From contig JBPRGH010000052.1 in assembly GCA_051418055.1 (NCBI GenBank), positions 93,609 to 157,608 on the forward strand: 64,000 nt of DNA, written 5' to 3'. The notes beneath the pieces were generated by a model. The model did no database searches and was not told where the DNA came from. It saw nothing but the letters and a program-made list of their open reading frames with translations. The position numbers and the translations under genes were made by a program. The stretch is from JBPRGH01 sp051418055. Its GTDB lineage: Bacteria; Bacteroidota; Bacteroidia; Cytophagales; Cyclobacteriaceae. Below, one piece after another: positions 45,421 to 54,479 of this stretch. Position 1 is the first letter of the stretch, and every line of letters begins with the position of its first letter.

Positions 45421-46728
45421 TTGACAGACAATTTAGTACAAAAACCTGATCCCCGGAAAGAGGAAGAGGTTCTTTCCAAAAAGAAAGGTGTAAGCCCTAT
45501 CCTTATTATTGGCGCCTTATTTTTTATTTTCGGATTTATTACATGGTTAAATTCGGTATTAATTCCTTATTTAAAGATAGCTTGTGAACTGAGTAACCTT
45601 GAGTCTTATCTTGTTGCCTTTGCATTTTATATTGCATATCTGGTTATGGCTCTTCCTTCCGGTTGGGTCTTAAGCTATACTGGTTATAAAAAAGGTATGT
45701 CTTTAGGCTTACTGGTTATAGCCGTGGGAGCGGTTATTTTTATTCCGGCTGCCATAAGTCGCCAGTATATCATATTCCTTGTTGGTCTTTTTGTGCAGGG
45801 AACAGGGCTTGCTTTACTTCAAACAGCTTCTAATCCTTATATTACTATTATAGGACCACGTGAAAGTGCCGCAAAGCGCATTAGTATTATGGGAATATGC
45901 AATAAATTTGCAGGTGCCCTGGCTCCTATCGTATTGGGTGCAATTGCCTTAAGTGGGGTTGATCATCTTGTTGATGAGGAGGGATTTACCAGTGCAACTG
46001 CTACAGTTCAGCAGCTCAATGAGCTGGCATCGAGAGTTATTATACCTTATATTATTATTGCAGTAGCATTAATCTTATTGGCTTTATTTGTTTATCTCTC
46101 GAGCTTACCTGAAGTGGATGCAAATAAGGAGGAAGTAGGTGCCGTTCCGGCAGCTAACAATAGGAAAAGCATTCTTCAGTTTCCCCATTTGCTACTTGGT
46201 GCATTAGCCTTATTTCTTTATGTAGGTGTAGAAGTGCTGGCGGGAGACTCCATTATAAGCTATGGTGCTACGGAGGGTATATCGCTTGAAACCGCCAAAT
46301 ACTTCACCACAGCTACATTAGTGGCCATGATTGTAGGGTATATAATTGGAATTATATGCATCCCAAAGTATCTGAGTCAGGAAAAAGCTTTATTATATTC
46401 CGGTGTTTTGGGTACAATTTTATCCTTTATCGTAATTTTTACCCATGGTTACGTTTCAGTTTCAGCACTGGCCTTATTAGGTTTAGCCAATGCTTTGGTG
46501 TGGCCTGCTATTTGGCCGATGGCTCTGGAGGGTTTAGGAAGATTTACAAAAGCAGGTTCCTCATTGCTTATTATGGGTATTGCCGGAGGAGCATTAATTC
46601 CATTATTATATGGTCAATTAGCGGATATGATCTCCCCTAAAGATGCTTATTGGGTGCTAGTCCCATGTTACCTGTTTATATTCTATTATGCTTTGGCCGG
46701 ACATAAGAAGGGACTAGCTTCCAAATAA
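45421..46728 (+). CDS. FucP-type MFS sugar permease
   Basis: 435-residue inner-membrane symporter with twelve hydrophobic segments. The N-terminal ALFFIFGFITWLNSVLIPYLK and the SNPYI/GPRESAAKRISIMG segment match the FucP/GluP sugar:H+ symporter family common in Bacteroidota loci. It is the likely importer for the monosaccharide released in the periplasm (GalNAc, galactosamine or galactose). The start is TTG at 45421; the frame is closed by a TAG at 45397 and contains no ATG before the first helix. A 189-bp gap with AGGAGGT at 45371-45377 separates it from the deacetylase gene, and a terminator-like hairpin follows. Confidence 0.9.
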   Translation: MTDNLVQKPDPRKEEEVLSKKKGVSPILIIGALFFIFGFITWLNSVLIPYLKIACELSNLESYLVAFAFYIAYLVMALPSGWVLSYTGYKKGMSLGLLVIAVGAVIFIPAAISRQYIIFLVGLFVQGTGLALLQTASNPYITIIGPRESAAKRISIMGICNKFAGALAPIVLGAIALSGVDHLVDEEGFTSATATVQQLNELASRVIIPYIIIAVALILLALFVYLSSLPEVDANKEEVGAVPAANNRKSILQFPHLLLGALALFLYVGVEVLAGDSIISYGATEGISLETAKYFTTATLVAMIVGYIIGIICIPKYLSQEKALLYSGVLGTILSFIVIFTHGYVSVSALALLGLANALVWPAIWPMALEGLGRFTKAGSSLLIMGIAGGALIPLLYGQLADMISPKDAYWVLVPCYLFIFYYALAGHKKGLASK

Positions 46729-46756
46729 ATATTTAAAAAATAAAATACTTGGTAAA

Positions 46757-46788
46757 AAGAGCCTCCTGCAGTTTTGTGGGGGGCTTTT
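46757..46788 (+). terminator. Terminator-like hairpin after the FucP-type permease
   Basis: AGCCTCC (46760-46766) pairs with GGGGGCT (46779-46785, one G-U) around a 12-base loop and is followed by TTTCT; A-run before, T-run after. It probably closes the agaS operon. Confidence 0.7.
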
Positions 46789-46884
46789 CTGCTGGATATT
46801 AATTTAAGAGTTCCCATCCATACATGATAAACTGGCTTCAGGTTTATTTACAGTTAACTACCTCAGCCTTTATTTAATATTTTT

Positions 46885-46898
46885 GTAACAAAAGTTAC
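46885..46898. promoter_or_regulatory. GTAAC-AAAA-GTTAC palindrome upstream of the MBL/rhodanese gene
   Basis: A perfect 5-bp-arm palindrome that overlaps a TATTTTTG (46878-46885) matching the -7 consensus, 86-93 bp before the start at 46971. A related GTGAC-N4-GTTAC site is at 19578. A CRP/FNR-family regulator (redox or NO-responsive) is one possible binder. Confidence 0.3.
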
Positions 46899-46970
46899 TG
46901 CATCAGGAAAGCCGAAACTTCACCTTTGCGTATGATTTTTTAACTTTAGAGTGAATTAGTATTGATAACT

Positions 46971-48380
46971 ATGAAAGTAGAACAAATATATACAGGTTGT
47001 TTAGCACAAGGCGCCTATTATATAGAATCTGAAAAGGAAGCTATAATAATCGATCCGTTAAGGGAAATAAAGCCGTATCTGGGGAAAGCAAAGGAGAATG
47101 GGGTGCAAATAAAGTATGTACTGGAAACACATTTTCATGCTGATTTTGTGTCCGGCCATATTGATCTGGCAAAGGCAACAGGGGCAAAAATCGTTTTCGG
47201 TCCTAATGCAAATCCTTCATTTGATGCTCATATCGCAGAGGATGGTGAAATTCTCCACGTGGGAAATATAAAAATTAAGGTCCTGCACACACCAGGTCAT
47301 ACCATGGAGTCAACGACTTATCTGTTGCTCGATGCAAATGGAAAAGAATATGCCATTTTTACCGGTGATACGTTATTTATTGGAGACGTAGGGCGGCCTG
47401 ATCTTGCTGCAAAATCTGATCTTACAGAAGAAGATCTGGCAGGCTATCTTTTTGATTCGCTACGAAACAAGATAATGCCATTACCGGATGATGTGCTGGT
47501 ATATCCTGCACATGGAGCAGGCTCAGCTTGTGGCAAAAATATGAGCAAAGAGACCTTTGACAAGCTCGGGAGGCAAAAACTCTTCAACTACGCTCTCCGT
47601 GAGGATATGACAAAGGAGGAATTTGTTAAAGAGGTAACAGAGGGACTTGCTCCTCCTCCTCAATACTTTCCTGTAAATGTGAAAATGAATAAAGAAGGAT
47701 ATGATTCTATTGAAGAGGTTATAAAGAAAGGTACACAACCATTATCAGCGGAAGCTTTTGAAACAGATGTTAATGAGATGCGTGCATTGATACTGGACAC
47801 AAGAGATCCTGAAAGTTTTGCCAAAGGCTTCATCCCTAATTCTATAAACATAGGTATAGACGGCGGATTTGCCCCATGGGCAGGAACTCTAATTGTTGAT
47901 ATACAGCAGCCTGTTTTGATTATTACTGAAGAAGGAAGGGAAGAAGAAGTAGTTACCCGTCTTGCCCGGGTAGGCTTTGACAATACATTAGGTTATCTGA
48001 AAGATGGTATAGAGAGCTGGAAAATGTCAGGTAGAGAGATAGACAAGATCGAATCTATCACGGCTGAGGAATTTGCAGCCCGTCATAAGCAGGAAAAAAT
48101 TAAAGCTATAGATGTCCGAAAGGAGTCGGAATTTAATGCTGAACATATGGAAGGTGCAGATAATAAACCTTTGGATTTTATAAATCAAAACATATTTTCA
48201 TATGATGATCAGCAGGTAAACTACATCTATTGTGCAGGTGGTTATCGTTCAATGATAGCAGCGTCTATATTAAGATCAAGAGGATTAAAGAAGCTGGTAA
48301 ATATTAAAGGAGGATTTAAAGCGATAGCCGAAACATCCATACCTAAAACTGCATTTGTTTGTAAGGAAATTTTGAAATAA
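46971..48380 (+). CDS. Metallo-beta-lactamase-fold hydrolase fused to two rhodanese domains
   Basis: 470-codon gene from the ATG at 46971; a TTG at 46962 is less likely. The N-terminal MBL domain (about 1-235) has the persulfide-dioxygenase type ligand set: THFHADFVSG, HTPGHTMES, FTGDTLFIGDVGRPDL and VYPAHGAGS. The first rhodanese domain (about 255-350: ALILDTRDPESFAKGF) has no cysteine in its active loop (LIITEEGRE), while the second (about 365-469: AIDVRKESEFNAEHM) has YCAGGYRS with the catalytic cysteine. The protein would handle glutathione- or other low-molecular-weight persulfides in sulfide detoxification. Cytoplasmic, single gene. Confidence 0.88.
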   Translation: MKVEQIYTGCLAQGAYYIESEKEAIIIDPLREIKPYLGKAKENGVQIKYVLETHFHADFVSGHIDLAKATGAKIVFGPNANPSFDAHIAEDGEILHVGNIKIKVLHTPGHTMESTTYLLLDANGKEYAIFTGDTLFIGDVGRPDLAAKSDLTEEDLAGYLFDSLRNKIMPLPDDVLVYPAHGAGSACGKNMSKETFDKLGRQKLFNYALREDMTKEEFVKEVTEGLAPPPQYFPVNVKMNKEGYDSIEEVIKKGTQPLSAEAFETDVNEMRALILDTRDPESFAKGFIPNSINIGIDGGFAPWAGTLIVDIQQPVLIITEEGREEEVVTRLARVGFDNTLGYLKDGIESWKMSGREIDKIESITAEEFAARHKQEKIKAIDVRKESEFNAEHMEGADNKPLDFINQNIFSYDDQQVNYIYCAGGYRSMIAASILRSRGLKKLVNIKGGFKAIAETSIPKTAFVCKEILK

Positions 48381-48519
48381 TTTAAGACTGGATAGCTTTC
48401 AGGAAAGCATTGGCTGATACCATAAAATCCTCTTTTTATATATGCTGCTGGTAAAAATCAAATATTAATGATGGAATGAGGTTATGTATTGTTAACATAA
48501 AAATCAACCAAATAAAAAA

Positions 48520-48873
48520 ATGAAATTATTTGATGAAAATAAATATAAAGCAGAAAACAGTCCTTTCAAAGATCTACATTCTGTAGTTGTCTACTTTACA
48601 TATTATCAGGATGGCCTGGATGCTTTGCATGAATTGGACCTTAAACTTGATAATATTATTTCCGAAAAGGGAGTAGGCACATATGACTGGCATGAAATTG
48701 CCATGGATGATAGTGACGGGAGCATATATATGTACGGACCGGATGCTGAGCAGTTATTTAAAGCCGTAAAACCAACCCTTGATAAAGTTCCCTGGATGAA
48801 AGGGGCAATTGCAGTTTTACGTTTTGGAGGAAATGATGCGGATGCTTTAGAACTGGAGGTAGAGATTGGGTGA
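48520..48873 (+). CDS. Small acidic protein of unknown function
   Basis: 117-residue soluble, acidic protein without signal peptide or membrane segment. It contains predicted alpha/beta pattern with VVVYFTYYQDGLDALHELD at about 23-41, TYDWHEIAMDDSDGSIYMYGPDAEQLF and a C-terminal GAIAVLRFGGNDADALELEVE strand pair. I do not recognise a family; similar short proteins occur as hypothetical genes in Bacteroidota. It follows the MBL/rhodanese gene by 139 bp on the same strand; a functional link is not shown. Codon use is like its neighbours. Confidence 0.6.
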   Translation: MKLFDENKYKAENSPFKDLHSVVVYFTYYQDGLDALHELDLKLDNIISEKGVGTYDWHEIAMDDSDGSIYMYGPDAEQLFKAVKPTLDKVPWMKGAIAVLRFGGNDADALELEVEIG

Positions 48874-49526
48874 TAATTTTTCTACAGGACTAGTGGGTTT
48901 AATTTGATGTCAGTAAATTATAGAGGTGGTGATGGGCTGCTTAAAATGGAAATGATTACTAATTAATATATTAGGAATGATCCCATCTAACCCATACCAG
49001 TTCATGTTCAATTATTTATTTCATTCCGAAATTTCATCAGAAAATTAGAATTCAGTCTGCCAAAGTCACCTATTAATTTTTCAATTAAAATATCAATTAT
49101 TTTCAGCGGTGATTAATGGAAATAATAATAATTATATGCGAACCTGGTGTTCCAAAACAGTATGTTCGGAAGGCAGATCAAACTATTGGGAAACATTATT
49201 CAATTTTCTTCCGCAATAGAAAGAATTTACACAAGCTAATTAAGAGTTTAAGGTTTAGGACTTCACTCTGGAGAACATAGATTTCTTCTGATTTTTTCTA
49301 TTAATAAATATTTTTTTAAAAATAATTCAATTAAAAACACGCTTTAAATATAAATAAACGCAATAAAAAGAAAGATACCCAAGGTTGGGTATTGCTTGAG
49401 ATTTATTTCCGCATCTTCTTGCATCAAATCCACTTAGTCAAAATACTCAGCCATTAAAAAATTTGTTTAGAATCTTCCGATAGTTGAGTAAGGATTAAAA
49501 AATTAAAATTTAATAACTAATAAAAC
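48874..49526. other. 653-bp A+T-rich gap upstream of the RHS locus
   Basis: No convincing gene. A plus-strand open frame of 54 codons (49116-49280, MEIIIIICEPG... with a basic C-terminus) is the longest seen but has no recognised family. A hairpin-forming ATACCCAA-GG-TTGGGTAT sequence is at 49375-49392. TTTG at 49462-49465 and TAGTTGAG at 49481-49488 could be part of the promoter for the gene at 49527, though the spacing of 15 bp is short. The change in base composition begins here. Confidence 0.5.
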
Positions 49527-52500
49527 ATGCGATATCTCAGCACTTTATTTCTAGTCTTACTTTTTCTTCTTCCCTATAATAGCAAAGCGCAGATGAATAC
49601 TGATTTCAGGCCAGGAGAGATCAATGTAATACCGCCATCCGCAACAGCTGCTGAACTAGGGAAATATGGGATGGTACCTGTATCCTTATCTACAGGATCA
49701 ATAAATGTTGATATCCCTTTACATACCTTACAAGGGAAAAATTTAAACTTGCCCATTTCTTTATCTTATAACGGATCAGGAATTAAAGTTGATCAGGTTG
49801 CTTCCTGGGTAGGGTTGGGATGGTCATTAAATGCAGGAGGTGTTATAACACGTATGGTAAAGGATGAATCAGATTATGGTGTAAAACATCCTTATCCTTC
49901 TAATATAAAAGAGGATTCTTATGAAGCGTATCAATATATTAAAGATGCCGGAGAATTAGATGGATTTGATTCGGAACCAGATGTCTATGCCTTTAATTTT
50001 ATGGGTTATAATGGCAAATTCACTTTTTTACCTGATGGAAAACCTTCTCCAACTATTCCACTACAGAATTTTGAAATAGTTCATGTAATAAATGAAACAA
50101 CAGGAGAAAGATCATTTGAAGTAACAGATATAGAAGGAATAAAATATTTATTTGCTGCAGTAGAGAAAAGTAAAGTTGATAATACAGGTAGTGGTTGTGG
50201 AAAAAGCTATGATGTAGCTGAAATCACTGCGTGGTATTTAACTAAAATAATTCATCCAGGTGGAGATGAAATTATAATAAACTACTCTGATAAACTAGAA
50301 ACTTATTATTCAGCTGTAGATGAGACAATACAGAAATTTTTAAATATGAGTGATGTGGATTTCCTTTGTGGTACACCATCATGTTTAAATGTTCCTAATA
50401 AAACATGTGTAAAATTAAATTATACTTACGGGCTCGATATAAGATCAATTGAATATAATAATGATAGTATTGTTTTTAACACGTCAGGAAGAAGTGATGT
50501 AATATCAGGCACTAAAGTTGAAAGTATAACAGTTTATTATTCAGGAGTAATAAGTAAAAAAATTAAATTCAACTATTCTTATGCCTTTTATTCGGGATCA
50601 AAATATACTAATGCTCAAACATCAGGTGAAACAAGAAGTAGACTCTTTTTGGATTTAGTAAAAGAATATGATAAAAATTTATCAGAAGCTAAAAGCCATA
50701 CTTTTTCTTATTATAACAGGAACCATCTTCCACCAAGACTATCTTATGCCCAGGATCATTATGGATATTTTAATGGTAAGGATAATAATTATTTCGTTCC
50801 GAAAGATGTAATAGTTTTTGATAATGCCGGGAATAATGTATTTGAAGGAATAGGAGGAGATAGAGAGACTGATGGTTTATATGCGCATTATGGAATGTTA
50901 AGCAGAATTGATTATCCTACAGGTGGTTATTCAACTTTTGAATATGAGCCGCATACATATTATAGTTCTTATGAAGTTTGGCCTGCTGAAAAACACTATT
51001 ATAATTCAGTCCAGGGAATATCTTTTAAAGAATCATATACAGAAGTTGATACTGTCATAATTTTTGATGGGAGAATATCTTTAAATTTTAATGTTGATCC
51101 AAATCAAGATGCTGATGGCTTACATAATTTTGCAGAGCTATCGATTAAAAATATTACATCAGGGGTTTTCTTAATGGAGCATTTCAGATTATATGATAGT
51201 AGTTCTTATCAGAACTATTTATCAATTAATCCTGGAGATCAATATGAATTCACTATTACATCTTATGGCGAGTCAATATTAGCTCATGTATATTTTGATT
51301 ATCATGATCAGGACAAAATTATAGAATATGGTAATCTGGAAATAGGAGGAGCTAGGATCAATAACATTCGTTCTTATACAGAAATAGGAAAGGCATTTGA
51401 AAAGCATTATGAATATAATGATATAGCTACACCATTAAAATCTTCTGGTATAAAAAGGTTCACCCCTTATTATTATTCTTCACTAGCACTAAATCAAAAT
51501 TGCGACCAACCAGATAATATTTGTGCCACTTATACCTGTAACTATGGGGTATTATCGTCTTCTAGTATAAATAATATACTACCATTTAATGGGGGTCATG
51601 TAACCTACAAAAATGTTATTGAAAAGGAGAATGATGATTTATTAAATGGTTATAAGACATATGAGTTTCTAGTAAATTCGGATTATCCTGGGGAGGTTAT
51701 TTATGGAGATGAAATAAATAATGCCCCATTAACAAATTTTGGATGGAGCAATGGACTTGAAAAAGAAGTCAATACTTTTAATTCCAGTGGTGTCTTACTA
51801 AGTCAGAAAACTAATTTTTGGAAAAAGGATAATAGATATAATAATGAGATCCCCGCCTTGATAGTACAAAAAAAAGAGGATAAAACTTGTGAAGATGCAT
51901 TAACTTTTATTTGTGATGAAACAAATATAAATGCTGCTATTAAAATGCAGTCTTGTGTTATATATCTAAATGGATTTAACAGATATCTAGGAAGTCATTT
52001 ATATAATGGTGTAGAATGTGAAAAAAATGAAACTCCTGTAGAAGAGATTGTATATTATCACCCATGCAATGGTAAAACAGTAGGTGAGACTGCTATTTGG
52101 CCTATCGCATTGGAAAGGTATAATGTATTTGAATATAAAAATATTAATCACTGGTTTTATCTAGATTCAACAGTTGAAAAGATATATAATCAAGAAAATT
52201 TGGCAGTTATTACCTATAAAAAAAATAAATATAATAACCTTGATCATATTCAGCTAAATCAAATAACAACTGAAAATAGTGATGGAAACAAAATTGAGCA
52301 ACATTTTTATTATCCACAGGATTATGATTCATCACTATCAAATTATGACCAATTAGATTCAAATCATATTGTTAAACCTGTTAAAGTCCTTAATTCCGTT
52401 GAGGGAAAATTAATTCAAGGAACAATAGCAGAATATAATGATAAGGGGCAAGTTAAAAATGTTTATAAATATGAATCCGATGATCTACAGGATCTCCCGA

Positions 52501-53108
52501 ATTTAAATCCTAATATACTTTTTGAAGATGATTATAAATATGTTCAACGGGTATTTAATATTTATGATGTTAATAAAAACCTTAAAGAACGGGTTGATGG
52601 ATCAGGTATAACATCCTCATATAAATGGGGACATAATAATAAAAAACTAGTTGCATCAGCCATTAATGCGGCATATAATGAAATATTTTATGAAGGTTTT
52701 GAAGAACATGCTTCTGGAATAGATAATAGATTATATGCCAAAGTAGGTCATAAATACAAATCAACTTCTTACTATGTAGATTTTACACCACCATCAGGTA
52801 AGGATTATTTAATCTCTTATTTCCAATATATAAATGGTGGCTGGAATTATATCGAAGATAACTATTCTGGGCCATTAACAATATATGGTGACAGGTTAGA
52901 TGAAGTAAAAGTATATCCTAATGGATCGTCTTTAAGTAGCTATTCTTATAATCCGGATGGTTCCCTATATACTTTATGTGATCCAAATGGCAAAGTATCC
53001 TATAATGAATATGATGCTTTTGGCAGGTTGAAATTTATAAAGGATAATGAGGGTAATATATTAAAACGCTACGATTATAATTATAAAACTCCCGGAGGAA
53101 CACAATAA
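49527..53108 (+). CDS. RHS-like exported protein, N-terminal partner
   Basis: 1193-residue exported protein. The signal peptide (1-21) ends at SKAQ. The start GKYGMVPVSLSTGSINVDIPLH and SLSYNGSGIKVDQVASWVGLGWSL is the typical lead of Bacteroidota RHS/YD-repeat surface proteins. The middle contains loosely related segments, six or more Cys residues in a cluster (about 815-860), and the end carries YD-like repeats (SSYSYNPDGSLYTLCDP, YNEYDAFGRLKFIKDNEGN). It lacks the RHS core DPTG motif and a toxin tail, which the giant gene 1.4 kb downstream has. The base composition is visibly more A+T-rich than in the first 48 kb, suggesting transfer. Probably surface-exposed or part of an export module with the next two genes. 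Confidence 0.75.
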   Translation: MRYLSTLFLVLLFLLPYNSKAQMNTDFRPGEINVIPPSATAAELGKYGMVPVSLSTGSINVDIPLHTLQGKNLNLPISLSYNGSGIKVDQVASWVGLGWSLNAGGVITRMVKDESDYGVKHPYPSNIKEDSYEAYQYIKDAGELDGFDSEPDVYAFNFMGYNGKFTFLPDGKPSPTIPLQNFEIVHVINETTGERSFEVTDIEGIKYLFAAVEKSKVDNTGSGCGKSYDVAEITAWYLTKIIHPGGDEIIINYSDKLETYYSAVDETIQKFLNMSDVDFLCGTPSCLNVPNKTCVKLNYTYGLDIRSIEYNNDSIVFNTSGRSDVISGTKVESITVYYSGVISKKIKFNYSYAFYSGSKYTNAQTSGETRSRLFLDLVKEYDKNLSEAKSHTFSYYNRNHLPPRLSYAQDHYGYFNGKDNNYFVPKDVIVFDNAGNNVFEGIGGDRETDGLYAHYGMLSRIDYPTGGYSTFEYEPHTYYSSYEVWPAEKHYYNSVQGISFKESYTEVDTVIIFDGRISLNFNVDPNQDADGLHNFAELSIKNITSGVFLMEHFRLYDSSSYQNYLSINPGDQYEFTITSYGESILAHVYFDYHDQDKIIEYGNLEIGGARINNIRSYTEIGKAFEKHYEYNDIATPLKSSGIKRFTPYYYSSLALNQNCDQPDNICATYTCNYGVLSSSSINNILPFNGGHVTYKNVIEKENDDLLNGYKTYEFLVNSDYPGEVIYGDEINNAPLTNFGWSNGLEKEVNTFNSSGVLLSQKTNFWKKDNRYNNEIPALIVQKKEDKTCEDALTFICDETNINAAIKMQSCVIYLNGFNRYLGSHLYNGVECEKNETPVEEIVYYHPCNGKTVGETAIWPIALERYNVFEYKNINHWFYLDSTVEKIYNQENLAVITYKKNKYNNLDHIQLNQITTENSDGNKIEQHFYYPQDYDSSLSNYDQLDSNHIVKPVKVLNSVEGKLIQGTIAEYNDKGQVKNVYKYESDDLQDLPNLNPNILFEDDYKYVQRVFNIYDVNKNLKERVDGSGITSSYKWGHNNKKLVASAINAAYNEIFYEGFEEHASGIDNRLYAKVGHKYKSTSYYVDFTPPSGKDYLISYFQYINGGWNYIEDNYSGPLTIYGDRLDEVKVYPNGSSLSSYSYNPDGSLYTLCDPNGKVSYNEYDAFGRLKFIKDNEGNILKRYDYNYKTPGGTQ

Positions 53109-53145
53109 CACATAATTCAACAAAAAGGGGATCTGATACTATCGT

Positions 53146-54453
53146 ATGCGCCTGATATTAATCATATTATTTTTATTGATGTCAAAGGTCCTATTGGCAC
53201 AGGATTATGACATTCAATTATCTGAGCGGCACCAAAGAAAGCTGCAACAGGTGGAAGATTCTACTGCAAGGGCAGAATTATTTAAAAAATATTATAAAAA
53301 AGATTCTGCCAGATATGTAAGGAAATTAACAAAAGAAGCCATAGAGCAGCTAAAGGAAACTTATCCCGGGGAAGCTGATTTTTTAATTACCTCTGAGGAA
53401 AAGGTTTTGAAGATTGATTCCCAGAAATTTTATAACAATGCCAAAGACGAAGTGCTTGAACAAATAGATTTAGGTTCAAATGAAGAACAAATTATTTCTG
53501 ATGTTTTACTTGTCGATTCTGCTACATTAAATAATGCCGATTCAGTCATAGCTAAGAAAGCCTTCAGGCAATTAAAAACGGTAGGTTTCGATTCTTTAGG
53601 CAATTATCTTGAGGAAACAGATATAGCATTTATAAAACACCTTGACGATATAGATTCCCTTACGCTAGATACACTACAGACATTGGCTATCGATGAAGTT
53701 AGTGAAAGGGCTGAAAGGGAGTTGTCTGAACTTGATGAATTTGAAGAACTGGGATTAAAAAAGAAGGAGATTAAAGCACTTGAGGATCGAATGGTTGATG
53801 TGCAAAATATAACATCAGGTGATCCTAAATTGAAAAATGAACTAGTACAAAAGGCTGGAAAATATATTAGTGAGAATATTTCACAGGTGCAGGCGGCTCA
53901 GAATCAGATGACTACCCTTAAGAAGAAATATTCTTATATGCCGTCTTCTCAGGATCTTTCTTCTGCTGTTAAAAGAAATTCACTTGAGGGTAAAACATTT
54001 AAGGAGAGAGTGATCATTGGGGGCAACTTTAATTTTCTCACAACCAAACCTCTGGTGCTCGATTTAGCACCAATAATTGGATACCGGATAAATAAATTAT
54101 TTGAAATTGGAGCTTCTGCTAAATTTCGTCAGGAATTTGATCAAGACTTAAATATTAGTAGTAATGAACAAACTAAAGGTTTCGGATTCTTTGCAAGTCA
54201 TGCTGTATATAGAAAATTCTTTGGATATGCGGAATTTGAGCGAGTATATAAACCTGATGAACGAACTATTTTAAATGAAAATGACAGAAAATGGGAAGAT
54301 GCTGCATTAATTGGAGTTGGAAGGAGGTTTAGAATTTCTAAACTCTTTGAATTACAGGCATTAGTCTTAGTTAATGTACTTCACGATGCAATTGATAGTC
54401 CTTATAATGATATAATAATATTTAAAACCTCAGTCAGAATTATTAAAGAATAA
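53146..54453 (+). CDS. Exported coiled-coil/beta-barrel-like protein of the RHS locus
   Basis: 435-residue protein. A Sec signal (1-18) ends at LLAQ. Residues about 22-255 are strongly charged and helical (long Glu/Lys/Leu/Gln pattern with DSATLNNADSVI), suggesting coiled coil. From about 285 to the end the sequence changes to alternating hydrophobic/polar strands (RVIIGGNFNFLTTKPLVLDLAP, IGYRINKLFEIGASAKFR, YRKFFGYAEFE, ALIGVGRRFRISKLF), as in a small outer-membrane barrel. It starts 37 bp after the upstream RHS gene and ends 26 bp before the giant one, so it is in the same operon. Possible role: anchor, export or surface-presentation factor for the RHS proteins. No family recognised. Confidence 0.7.
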   Translation: MRLILIILFLLMSKVLLAQDYDIQLSERHQRKLQQVEDSTARAELFKKYYKKDSARYVRKLTKEAIEQLKETYPGEADFLITSEEKVLKIDSQKFYNNAKDEVLEQIDLGSNEEQIISDVLLVDSATLNNADSVIAKKAFRQLKTVGFDSLGNYLEETDIAFIKHLDDIDSLTLDTLQTLAIDEVSERAERELSELDEFEELGLKKKEIKALEDRMVDVQNITSGDPKLKNELVQKAGKYISENISQVQAAQNQMTTLKKKYSYMPSSQDLSSAVKRNSLEGKTFKERVIIGGNFNFLTTKPLVLDLAPIIGYRINKLFEIGASAKFRQEFDQDLNISSNEQTKGFGFFASHAVYRKFFGYAEFERVYKPDERTILNENDRKWEDAALIGVGRRFRISKLFELQALVLVNVLHDAIDSPYNDIIIFKTSVRIIKE

Positions 54454-54479
54454 CTTATAAATGGGTCGACCTAAATCAT

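Noticed and set aside
49116..49280. 54-codon open frame in the 653-bp gap
   Set aside because: No ribosome-binding or family support, and no pattern of coding conservation can be judged; kept only as a remark.
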